From Aurantiochytrium sp. KH105 (Eukaryota > Sar > Bigyra > Thraustochytrida > Thraustochytriidae), in assembly GCA_003116975.1 (NCBI GenBank), contig BGKB01000076.1, positions 248,001 through 312,000 of the forward strand: 64,000 nt of DNA. Direction: 5' to 3'. Of this stretch, positions 1 to 8,301 are shown piece after piece (position 1 is the first letter of the stretch; the number at the start of each line of letters is the position of its first letter). A program made the position numbers and the translations under genes. The notes under the pieces are model-generated. The model was not told the DNA's origin, did no database searches, and saw nothing but the letters and a program-made list of their open reading frames with translations.

Positions 1-352
1 CCCCCGTGTTCCTGCAGGTCAATCTTGGCCCCGCGCTCAATGAGCATCTGGGCCGTTTCGGGCTGGTCGTTACGGCACGCCATCATGAGCGCGGTCCATC
101 CCCCGTTTTGCTGCAGGTCGATCTTGGCCCCGCGCTCGATGAGTAACTGGGCCGTGTCTGGCTGGTCGTAGCAGCACCCGTACATGAGCGCGGTCCATCC
201 ATTGTTGTTCTGCAGGTCAATTTTGGCTCCGCGCTCGATGAGTAACTGGGCCGTGTCGGGCTGGTCGTAGCGGCACGCGAACATGAGCGCGGTCCATCCT
301 CCCTTATTCTGCAGGTCAATTTTGGCCCCGCGCTCGATGAGCCACTGAGCAA
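1..352. repeat. Tandem 99-bp ankyrin-coding units
   Basis: The same segment recurs at about positions 31, 132, 231 and 330, a period of 99 bp (33 codons, one ankyrin repeat). The units are nearly identical at the DNA level, synonymous sites included, which points to recent duplication or gene conversion rather than old divergence under protein constraint. Confidence 0.85.
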
Positions 353-506
353 TGGCGGGCTGACCCGCGTCTTTGTGGAGGGCCAACATGAGCGGAGTAA
401 AATTCAGAGTCGTCACCGTCGCGTCAAGCAGGGCGGGGTCGTTCTCCACGGCGAGCTGCACGCCGGCGAGGTCGCCGTTCTCGATGAGCTCTTTCATGCT
501 CGACAT
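1..506 (-). CDS. Ankyrin-repeat protein, C-terminus beyond the left edge
   Basis: The minus strand reads 168 codons from an ATG at 506-504, with an in-frame stop directly upstream (507-509), so the start is well fixed. The protein opens with a short helical cap (MSSMKELIENGDLAGVQ) and runs into 33-residue ankyrin units built on GWTALM..C..DQP.TAQ.LIERGAKIDLQ. A first degenerate unit is followed by three nearly identical ones and a fourth that runs off the edge. Ankyrin stacks are protein-binding scaffolds. No catalytic or membrane part is visible, so partner and location cannot be told. The gene is divergent from the gene at 1097. Confidence 0.85.
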   Translation of the reverse strand, partial: MSSMKELIENGDLAGVQLAVENDPALLDATVTTLNFTPLMLALHKDAGQPAIAQWLIERGAKIDLQNKGGWTALMFACRYDQPDTAQLLIERGAKIDLQNNNGWTALMYGCCYDQPDTAQLLIERGAKIDLQQNGGWTALMMACRNDQPETAQMLIERGAKIDLQEHG

Positions 507-1096
507 CTAGGCCCCGCGCGGTGGCACGCTGCGCCCGCGACGGCCTCCCCGAGGGCGTGGGCGCGGGCGCGGCGGGGCAGTTCTGAGCGGCGGCGGTCGG
601 TGCGGAGATGAGGAGGTAGCTGCGGTGTGGCACGTGCAGGGCTCCCAGCGAGCGCGGACCACGCGGGGGACGGGGCCGCGCGACTGTGAGCGGGGTTGGG
701 GAGTGGCTGTCAGGCCCGCGCCGCGCCGCGAGGGGAGAGGAGGTGAACGGGGGCGAGGAAAAGACCCGGGCCGAGTGATCTCTGTGCACGTCCTGCCTCG
801 TCTCAAAAAGGGTTCTGGTGGGAACAGACCTGGAGTCGCACTTCTCTATTGGCGCGTGCGCGCGAAAAGGAGGTGATAGAGAGATAGATATCAGTGCTTC
901 CGAGGCTCGCGAATCGAGGCTGCCTCAAGGCTCGCGAATTGTGCGTCCGAAGGAGTCGAAGACTCACGAAGAGGAGCCTCTCCCTGAGATGATATTTCGT
1001 AGATCGTCGCTTGCTCGGGCTCAGGTCGCGGTGTTCTCGATAACTAGTCCTTGTAACTATGGAATGTGAGCTGCGAGAAACGGATAGTAAAAAAAA
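507..1096. promoter_or_regulatory. Divergent intergenic region, ankyrin gene / gene at 1097
   Basis: This 590-bp gap lies between two head-to-head genes and should hold both promoters. It is very GC-rich up to about 800 and contains a CACGTG E-box near 629. It turns A-rich at the end, with an A8 run just before the ATG at 1097. I see no TATA box and no further gene. Confidence 0.5.
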
Positions 1097-2031
1097 ATGA
1101 CGGAAAACGATGACAAAACAACCAAACCTGAACGCCACGCGCGACCTTCGTTTAGTCATACGACGCGAAGGACGATGGTGACGACCTCGACCTCGACCTC
1201 CGCGGTGGCCTTGGAGACAGGGAAGACAGAAAAGAAGAAGAAACGATCGGGGAAGCGAGGCACGCCGTATTTGGACCGAGTCAATGCTGGTCCTCGAGAC
1301 ACCCTGCATGGCCGTGAGTACTGGAAACAGCTTTTGATTCAGCCGATCATCGTGCCAGACTTGCGTCACACGGGAATTATCACTCAATTTGATGATCCTA
1401 GCGAGACAGACCTTTTGCGGCCTGATGGAAAGTCTACGCTAAAGCTCAAGTCACTCATCAAGACGCAGGTAGAGTTTGTTGATAGGATAGAAGCTGAAGA
1501 GGCTGGCTTGAGTCCTCTTTCGCCTATGAGTGGCCAGGATGGATTCTTTGGAGAGCTGGCCCCAGTGCCACACGTGGAGGATATGGCTTTGGCGCTCTCG
1601 CCGACACCAAGAGCACCATTGAGCAAGAGCAAAAAGTCTGTCGATTTTGCAGATCGTCAAAAGGGAGCAAATGTCTCTCAAGATGCAAGCAGTCTCATTC
1701 ACGCAGCAATGTCGCACGAAAAGACAATCATCCCAAAGAAGAGCAAAAAGAAGACAAAGAAGATCCAGCAGAAGGAGACTCCATCACGACGAAAGGGCAA
1801 GACGAGCAAGAAAGCAAGCACCAAGGGGGGTCCTCTCTCGAACAACTCCTTTAAAATGTTCGAGTCAATGCTAGATAGCGTGTATGGTAAGTAAAATAGT
1901 TCTTTCGATCGTTGAATTTGTTAGTCCACGCTACTTTTCCCGTTAAGAACGGAGCAGGACGGATCCTGTGGAAAGATGAGGGCCAATCTACAAGCAAGGT
2001 CCAAGTCTTCAGCAGTACGTACACCTTTTAG
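1097..2031 (+). CDS. Basic low-complexity protein of unknown function, probably two exons
   Basis: Exon 1 runs from the ATG at 1097 to 1886, where a strong donor (GTAAGT at 1887) sits just before an in-frame stop. An acceptor CAG at 1955-1957 restores a frame that closes at 2029-2031, giving 287 residues. The intron is 71 bp. The new tail begins GRILWKDEGQ. Without splicing the product would be 265 residues. The N-terminus is Ser/Thr-rich and basic. A more ordered central block (about residues 50-130) contains GTPYLDRVNAGPRDTLHGREYW. A Lys-rich stretch (about 208-245) resembles a nuclear or nucleolar signal. I do not recognise a family. Its 3' end converges on the beta-propeller gene, 82 bp away. 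Confidence 0.6.
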
Positions 2032-2113
2032 AAAGGAAAAATTAGTCACAGGCAATGCGCTGCAATTATCCTAAGAGCAAAGCAATATCTCAGACTCGAA
2101 AGCAATAAAAAAA

Positions 2114-3274
2114 TTAAAAGCCTGTCTTCGCCCAGGGTACCCGCAGAATGAACGGGTCTTTCCAAGAGCCAATATAAAGGTAGTCACCGACGCGCTCAGC
2201 CTCAGAGGAAAATCCTGAACTTCCCGTGGGATCCTGCGCCGAGCTCACAATGCTCTGGCTGGCCAAGTCGACACGAAGTACCATCGAATGTCTTGGAGCA
2301 ACGTTGATTGCAATGTGCGGATTGTAGCCGATCAGAAAGACCATAAATTCGCGAACCTTGGGATAAGGCGCAAGGAAGTCCGGAAGGGCGAAAGGGCTGA
2401 GGCGGCGCGTCCCACACGTGAGGAGATACGTTTTCCCGTCCGAAGGATGACGGCGGATGTTGTCAGGTTGGCACGGCAAATTGTCGATCGAGGTTCCTTT
2501 GTAGTGATTCGCGTTGCGATCCCAGGTACAAATAGAGTATCCGCATACAAAATGCACCAGGGTCCGATCATGCGAGAACGTGACGCCATTCGTCATGGGT
2601 AGATCATCCTTGAGGACGGTGAGTTCGCGTGTATCGCGCGAAAGGTGCAAGAATCTACTCTTGCGACGCGTAGCAAGAACCTCGAGCACAACGCGGCTTC
2701 GTCCCCAGCGCGTGCTGGTTTCTGTGAAGAAGATATCGTTGCCATCAAAGTCAAAATCATTGGCGAAGGTGGATCCACTCGAAAGTCGTGTGACATTTCG
2801 CGTGTCAAGATCGATGCTCAGCAGTCCCGAGTATGACTCGATGACTAGAAGGGCGTTGGCGTCTTGATCGACGCGCATGCCAAGCGGTCTTCCGCAAAGT
2901 GGCTCGAGTGCTGGGTCATATGCAAAGTAATCCTTGGTTTGCGCGGCGGGCAAAGAAGCGCACGAGGCATTAAGCCAAAGAAAGGACTCAGGATGGGCGT
3001 CACCTTCTTTGAAGCGGATAATTTCACCGCTCATGACGCCACTGTAAATCCACTTTGTGCGGGCATCAAAAGCAAAAGACTCTGGACCGAGGACCTCTCC
3101 ATTGAAAATCTTTTCGCCATAATCACGAAGTATCGTGTTGGGCTCGAGCTCCGGCAGCTTATCGGGCGGCGTCCATGCCTCTGCGTCGAGCGGGCCGTGC
3201 TGCGCAGCTTTGACCGCCAGCAGGGCGATACCGACCGCCAAGACCGCTGCCGCCAGCGTCGAGAAGAGGACCAT
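2114..3274 (-). CDS. APMAP / strictosidine-synthase-like six-bladed beta-propeller
   Basis: The 386-residue product starts at the ATG at 3274-3272, chosen because it gives an N-terminal hydrophobic anchor (MVLFSTLAAAVLAVGIALLAV). An upstream in-frame ATG at 3493 would add 73 Arg/Gly-rich residues that look like leader. The rest matches adipocyte plasma-membrane-associated protein and strictosidine synthase: GPESFAFD near the start, RPLGMRVD, the FANDFDFD segment, MTNGVTFS and a final YLYIGSW block. Animal APMAP is a type II membrane protein with arylesterase-like activity; true strictosidine synthesis is restricted to a few plants and is not implied. A metal-binding, lumenal or extracellular hydrolase is likely, its substrate unknown. 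It is divergent from the pyrophosphatase gene. Confidence 0.85.
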   Translation of the reverse strand: MVLFSTLAAAVLAVGIALLAVKAAQHGPLDAEAWTPPDKLPELEPNTILRDYGEKIFNGEVLGPESFAFDARTKWIYSGVMSGEIIRFKEGDAHPESFLWLNASCASLPAAQTKDYFAYDPALEPLCGRPLGMRVDQDANALLVIESYSGLLSIDLDTRNVTRLSSGSTFANDFDFDGNDIFFTETSTRWGRSRVVLEVLATRRKSRFLHLSRDTRELTVLKDDLPMTNGVTFSHDRTLVHFVCGYSICTWDRNANHYKGTSIDNLPCQPDNIRRHPSDGKTYLLTCGTRRLSPFALPDFLAPYPKVREFMVFLIGYNPHIAINVAPRHSMVLRVDLASQSIVSSAQDPTGSSGFSSEAERVGDYLYIGSWKDPFILRVPWAKTGF

Positions 3275-3983
3275 CTCTTTCCCTCGCAGACACCCGAAAT
3301 CGACACCCACTTCCAGCCGCACCACCCCGATGCAGCCTCTCGGCCTGGCGACTTTCCCGACTTCCAGAGCTTCCCTCCCGTCCTCCCGCTCGCCTCCCAA
3401 CGGTCGCTCTCGCGGCTCTGCATCGCGTCCTGCACGTGGTCGGACGCGAACGTGCCCGCCGCAGTGGCCGCGCACACTCCCCCTCCCCAACACTGACTTG
3501 CCTAGTAAAAAAAAAAGACTGACCTACCGTGCTAATAAAGTGGAAAATCCCGCTGGAGAAATACCCTTCACAGTCAACCCCAAGTCAAAGGAGAAGAAGA
3601 AGAAGAAGATTGGCAAGGGGCCAGAATACGAAAAGAGACCCATAATTTCGAGGAAAGGGACCTAAAAACCGCTGCGGCCGCGGCTGCCGCTCGTGCCTGC
3701 ACTGGCCGCGGCAGATCTCGATCCGGGAGGGCTCTCGCTCGCGCGCGCGTGGGTCTCGCTCGGGCACGGCGGCGGCAGCGGAGGCGCGGGGCGCGGCGCG
3801 GCGGGGCGGGCGGAGCGCGGCGCGGCGGCGCGCGGAGGGGCGGCGAGGTCGCGGCGCTCGGGCCAGCGGCCGCACGCGCGGGCCAGGAGTCGACGAGGTT
3901 CAAGGCCAACTCAAGTATAAAGGGCGTTTTGAACGGCGGCAGGCAACGGTAGGCAGCGAAGCGGTCAGCCGGACGCGAAGACG
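3275..3983. promoter_or_regulatory. Divergent promoter region, beta-propeller / H+-pyrophosphatase
   Basis: This 709-bp gap lies between head-to-head genes. It holds a GAA-rich patch (about 3590-3612), a strongly GC-rich stretch (3670-3900) and a TATA box close to the plus-strand gene. No gene of its own is apparent. Confidence 0.6.
3916..3922 (+). promoter_or_regulatory. TATA box of the H+-pyrophosphatase gene
   Basis: TATAAAG lies 62 bp before the ATG at 3984, in an otherwise GC-rich promoter. Spacing and sequence fit a core promoter with a leader of about 30 nt. It is the clearest TATA element in the window, on the gene with the most biased codon use, which suggests high expression. Confidence 0.65.
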
Positions 3984-6377
3984 ATGTCGATGGGCAAGGC
4001 GATGACGATGAACGCGGAGGAGTACGAGATCTCAGGCGGGTCCTTCGAGGCGCTGGTGATCATCCTCGTGGCCTGCGGCCTGGGCTTCTTTTTTGCGATG
4101 ATTCAGGCCGGTAAAATCCGCGGCATCCGCATCCAGGCCATGAAGATGGACGAGACGGACCTGCACGCCAGCGCAGAGAGCGCCAGCTTGGTCCGCGAGG
4201 ACGGATCGGCCACGCGTGGTGTCTCTGACGAAGGTGAGCGCACGCGTCAGCTACTCGACATTTACGAGGCCATTTCTCTGGGCGCCAAGTCCTTCCTTTC
4301 GGCCGAGTACAAGATTTGCTTTCTCTTTCTTGTCGTCTTTGGTGGTCTCGTCTTTGTCCTCGTGGGCAGCGCGGGCAACTGCGGACCCAATGCCTCTCGC
4401 ATCAACCTTACGGGCGAGAACCTCGACGTGAGCGGCTCGTGCTGGAGCGAAGGCATGTACACGGCGGTTGCCTTTTTCGTGGGCGGCATCACTTCCATGG
4501 TGAGCGGCTACGTGGGCATGATGATTGCCGTCTTTACGAACGCCCGCTGCGCCACTTGCGCGCAGATTGGCTGGACCCCTGCCTTCAACGCGGCCTTCCG
4601 TGGCGGCGCCGTCATGGGCTTTGCGCTGTGCGCTCTCGCGCTTGCCTCGCTCTTTGCGCTCATCATTGTCTACTCGTGGATCTTCGTAGAGGACAGCTCG
4701 GCTGCCGGCGTCAACGCCACCTCGTACGTCTACCGCACGCTCTTTGAGGTCGTGGCCGGCTACGGTCTCGGCGGCAGCTCGATCGCGCTCTTTGGTCGCG
4801 TGGGCGGTGGTATCTACACCAAGGCCGCCGATGTCGGTGCCGATCTCGTCGGCAAGGTCGAAAAGGACATTCCCGAGGACGATCCCCGCAACCCGGCCAC
4901 CATCGCTGACAACGTTGGTGACAACGTCGGTGACATTGCCGGCATGGGTGCTGATCTCTTTGGATCCTTTGCCGAATCGACGTGCGCGGCGCTCGTGCTG
5001 AGCTCGCTCTCGCCGCAGCTGCAGGCAAACTGGGGCTCCATGCTCTTTCCGCTGCTTATCTCGGCTGTGGGTATCCTCGTGTGTCTTGCGACCTCCTTTG
5101 TGGCCACGGACTTTAGCCCGGTGCGCAAGGAGTCTGACATTGAGCATGTGCTCAAAATGCAGCTCATTCTGTCGACCGTCTTGCTCACGCCGGCCGTCTT
5201 TCTTCTGTGCATGCTCTTTTTGCCCTCGCGCTTTTGCTTTCCCAAGCCGGGTGTCGAGTGCGACGAGTCGACCATGGGTACTTGGTTCGGTGCCTTTGTC
5301 TGCATCGCTTCGGGTCTTTGGGCTGGTCTCGCGACCGGTCTCATCACCGAGTACTACACTTCGCACTCGTACTCGCCCGTTCGCGAGGTGGCTGACTCGT
5401 GCAAGACGGGTGCTGCTACCAACATCATTTATGGCCTCGCGCTCGGTTACAAGTCGGTCATTGTCCCCGTTGTTGCGCTCGGGCTCACCGTCTTTGCTTC
5501 CTTCCAGCTTGCCGGCATGTACGGTATTGCGCTGGCGGCGCTCGGCATGCTTTCCTCGCTCTCGATCGGCCTCACCATTGATGCGTACGGCCCCATCACC
5601 GACAACGCCGGTGGTCTGGCCGAGATGGCCGAGCTCGGTGCCCCCGTGCGTCACATTACGGACGCCCTCGATGCTGCGGGTAACACGACGGCTGCCATTG
5701 GCAAGGGCTTTGCAATTGGTTCTGCGGCCCTCGTCTCGCTGGCGCTTTACGGCGCTTTTGTGGCACGCATTGGCGCAACCCATGTTGATGTGCTGGAGCC
5801 CATCATCTTTACCTTCTTGCTTTACGGCGCCATGCTTCCGTACTGGTTCTCTGCCATGACCATGAAGTCTGTGGGTATCGCGGCCCGCGAAATGGTCGTC
5901 GAGGTCCGCCGCCAGTTCGCCAACATCCCGGGACTCATGGAGGGTACCTCCAAGCCCGACTACGCGCGCTGCGTCGAGATTTCCACGCAGGCTTCTCTCC
6001 GCGAGATGATCGCCCCTGGCGCGCTCGTCATTCTCTCGCCCATTATCACGGGCTACGTTTTCGGCGTGCATGCGCTCACGGGCCTTTTGGCCGGTAACCT
6101 TGTCTCGGGTGTGCAAATGGCCATCTCCGCTAGCAACTCGGGCGGTGCCTGGGACAACGCCAAGAAGCTCCTTGAGAAGCAGGGCCGCAAGGGCACCGAG
6201 GAGCACCGCGCGGCCGTGACCGGTGACACTGTGGGTGACCCTATGAAGGATACTTCGGGTCCGGCCGTCAACATTCTCCTCAAGCTCACCTCCATCAACT
6301 CTCTCGTCTTTGCCGACTTCTTTCTCGCCCACTCTCTCGCTGCCGGCGCGGCCTGGGCTGGTTACAAGTCCGCCTAA
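3984..6377 (+). CDS. Membrane proton-translocating pyrophosphatase (H+-PPase), K+-dependent type
   Basis: The 797-residue protein hydrolyses pyrophosphate and pumps protons into an acidic compartment (vacuole or acidocalcisome). It is a full-length multispanning M-PPase. The pyrophosphate/Mg site is intact: GGGIYTKAADVGADLVGKVE begins at about residue 274, and DDPRNPATIADNVGDNVGD follows. The second conserved block (TDAYGPITDNAGG) and the C-terminal block (GDTVGDPMKDTSGPAVN) are also present. GNTTAAIGKG at 566-575 has Ala where K+-independent enzymes have Lys, so this should be the K+-stimulated class, as in plant AVP1. Unlike some family members it has a non-cleaved acidic, Ser-rich cytosolic insert near residues 55-90. 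It is a single exon with a strongly biased third position, which produces long antisense open frames. Confidence 0.97.
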   Translation: MSMGKAMTMNAEEYEISGGSFEALVIILVACGLGFFFAMIQAGKIRGIRIQAMKMDETDLHASAESASLVREDGSATRGVSDEGERTRQLLDIYEAISLGAKSFLSAEYKICFLFLVVFGGLVFVLVGSAGNCGPNASRINLTGENLDVSGSCWSEGMYTAVAFFVGGITSMVSGYVGMMIAVFTNARCATCAQIGWTPAFNAAFRGGAVMGFALCALALASLFALIIVYSWIFVEDSSAAGVNATSYVYRTLFEVVAGYGLGGSSIALFGRVGGGIYTKAADVGADLVGKVEKDIPEDDPRNPATIADNVGDNVGDIAGMGADLFGSFAESTCAALVLSSLSPQLQANWGSMLFPLLISAVGILVCLATSFVATDFSPVRKESDIEHVLKMQLILSTVLLTPAVFLLCMLFLPSRFCFPKPGVECDESTMGTWFGAFVCIASGLWAGLATGLITEYYTSHSYSPVREVADSCKTGAATNIIYGLALGYKSVIVPVVALGLTVFASFQLAGMYGIALAALGMLSSLSIGLTIDAYGPITDNAGGLAEMAELGAPVRHITDALDAAGNTTAAIGKGFAIGSAALVSLALYGAFVARIGATHVDVLEPIIFTFLLYGAMLPYWFSAMTMKSVGIAAREMVVEVRRQFANIPGLMEGTSKPDYARCVEISTQASLREMIAPGALVILSPIITGYVFGVHALTGLLAGNLVSGVQMAISASNSGGAWDNAKKLLEKQGRKGTEEHRAAVTGDTVGDPMKDTSGPAVNILLKLTSINSLVFADFFLAHSLAAGAAWAGYKSA

Positions 6378-7053
6378 AGTAGAGGAGGCTAGCCTTGGTT
6401 GCTTGCTCGCGGTCTACACGAGCACGATGTGCTGCATGGTGCCGTGCCAGTCTTTATCCCATTTCTCCAGAAAACAAAGTCAGAAACTTTAATTTATCCG
6501 ACGTATACCACGGGACAGGACGCGTTCTCTCTTGGCCCCTCTTTCTCCTCTCTGGGGAGAAACCTTTTTCTTGGCGGCTTGTGCTTGCAAGAGAAACGCC
6601 CCCTAGCTAGCCGTAGCCGGCCGCGTCTCCTGTAATTTCAACAACAACCTCAACCTCGACGTTTGGTCCGCGTCTTCGTGCAGCCTCGTCCTGACAGTGT
6701 GAGTGAGTGGTTGGCTGCGGCCACGGCTGCTGTGCCACGTGCCAGCCAGCAGCAGCAGCAGCAGCCAACAACAGGTCGTAGCCAGACCACTTCTTGACAT
6801 GAGTTGCGGAGACTTTACTACTACTACCTGCTATACTACATGTTAATTTGTTTACTATTCCATGTGTGTGGCTGCGCCGCCACGTGCCGGGCAGCCTACC
6901 TCCGAGTCCCCGTCACCTCGAAAGCCGCAGTGGTCATGGTGGCATGCGGCTGGCTATCGGAGCAACTGGCCTTGCAGCCTTTTTGCAGTGCTGCTGGCAG
7001 GGACAATCAATCTCGCGGTGGCTCGCTCGCCAGCCACATCAACATTGGCCCTC

Positions 7054-7071
7054 CATGCATGCATGCATGCA
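7054..7071. repeat. (CATG)n alternating purine-pyrimidine microsatellite
   Basis: Just over four copies of CATG lie in a row. The same motif recurs at 18453-18472 in another gene-free gap. It is followed at 7138-7158 by four copies of the pentamer TGCAG. Confidence 0.8.
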
Positions 7072-7393
7072 CCCATTCATCCATCATTCTCAGTCATGAT
7101 CAAGACGACATGGAAAGGACCTTCTCGCCAACAAGGCGTGCAGTGCAGTGCAGTGCAGCGTGCATTCACAGTCAGTCATGATGGTCAAGGACTCTGCTGC
7201 TGCTTCAGCTCGATCCGGGACCGACCGGCCATCTGGCCGAGGCCTCAGTGCCGCCAGCCAGGTGCCGAATCTCCGCCCGAGTTCGCCTCGCGCCCGCGGC
7301 TGCGGCGGACTTCGAGCCGGTCCGCGCCGCGATCTCTGGCTCCCTCGGGTCGTCGTCGCCGTCGAGAAACACTCGCCGTCGCTCATCATCTTA

Positions 7394-7414
7394 GATGATG
7401 ATGATGATGATGAT
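7394..7414. repeat. (GAT)7 microsatellite
   Basis: Seven perfect GAT units lie in the upstream region of the kinase gene, outside any supported coding sequence. Confidence 0.85.
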
Positions 7415-7570
7415 GGACGAGGAGAAGGAGAAGATCTTGGAGAAGGACAACTTGACTTGACTCGAACTCTTTGTAGGACGCACCCACCCGACCGAAGAGG
7501 AGCCAGAGCGCGCGTCCTGTCTCCGCGTGCCCCCCTGCCGGTTTCGCCGGCGCGTGACGCCCCCAGCGCA

Positions 7571-7641
7571 CTACCCCCCCGCGCGGCGGCAGTTCTGAAC
7601 ACCCCCAGCGCATATCCGGCATGTCCGCGCGGGGGGGGTAG
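7571..7641. repeat. GC-rich inverted repeat (potential hairpin)
   Basis: CTAC7GCGCGG at 7571-7586 is matched by CCGCGCG8TAG at 7625-7641, with a 38-bp loop. The arms pair over 16-17 positions with a one-base length difference in the C/G run. The 11-bp word CCCCCAGCGCA also occurs twice (7560 and 7603). The structure lies about 660 bp before the kinase start. Confidence 0.6.
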
Positions 7642-7780
7642 GGCGCGCGAGTGCGGCGGCGGGGCGCTTGGAAGGATTCGCCGAGACCCCGGAATCGGGG
7701 CCGCGAGCGGCTTCTCTCGCGAACGCGGCGCGAACAGTGGGAAGGGAGCGTTCGTTCGCGCAAGTGGGGAACAGGCGCCG

Positions 7781-7841
7781 CGCAAGTGCAGTATGCGCGG
7801 CCGCAAGTGCGGTATGCGCGGCCGCAAGTGCAGAATGGCGG
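7781..7841. repeat. 21-bp tandem repeat, about 2.9 copies
   Basis: The unit CGCAAGTGCRGTATGCGCGGC starts at 7781, 7802 and 7823 with one or two mismatches. A separate 9-bp unit GACGCCCGC repeats three times at 7912-7938. Both lie in the GC-rich upstream region of the kinase gene. Confidence 0.75.
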
Positions 7842-8301
7842 CGGGAGGGAGGCCGCCTCCAGACTCGCCAAGTAAGCCAAGACAATCCGGATTCCGCGCG
7901 GTCGATCGAGCGACGCCCGCGACGCCCGCGACGCCCGCGACGCACGAGCGCCGCGCGAGCCGCCGCCGCCCGCGCGCGAGCCCCGCGCACGCCGCGCGAT
8001 CCTCCNCCGCGCCGCGCCGGCAGCAGGAGCCGCGGCGGACCGCGGAGAAGACCTCGCTCGGCCGCGAGCAGACCCGCGCCGCGCCGCGCCGGAGGCGGAG
8101 GCGGAGGCGGTCTCGGCGCCCCGTGATCTTGCGGAAGAGCGCTGGGAACCCTGCACGCCGCGGAGCGCGAGCTGCTGCGTGCCGTCGGCCCCGACGCTGC
8201 GCCGGCAGAGCAGAGCGAGGCTTCGTCGGCCGGCCAGGTAGCCCCGCAGAGCGTGCTCGTCGACGCGATCGCGAGGTCGCGCGCAGGAGCGCAAGGCGAG
8301 A

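Larger units (their letters stand above)
6378..8301. other. 1.9-kb gap with no recognisable gene
   Basis: The region holds the 3' end of the pyrophosphatase transcript and the upstream region of the kinase gene. It contains several short repeats, listed separately, and one unresolved base at 8006. The second half (7480-8300) is extremely GC-rich, so long open frames there on both strands are expected by chance. I see no protein family or RNA gene. Confidence 0.6.

Noticed and set aside
3275-3493. 73-residue N-terminal extension of the beta-propeller protein
   Set aside because: It is Arg/Gly-rich, precedes a perfect signal-anchor start and is better read as leader.
4251-6332. 693-codon open frame antisense to the H+-pyrophosphatase
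   Set aside because: It is a by-product of strong third-position codon bias on the sense strand. The translation is charged, low in hydrophobic cores and matches no family.
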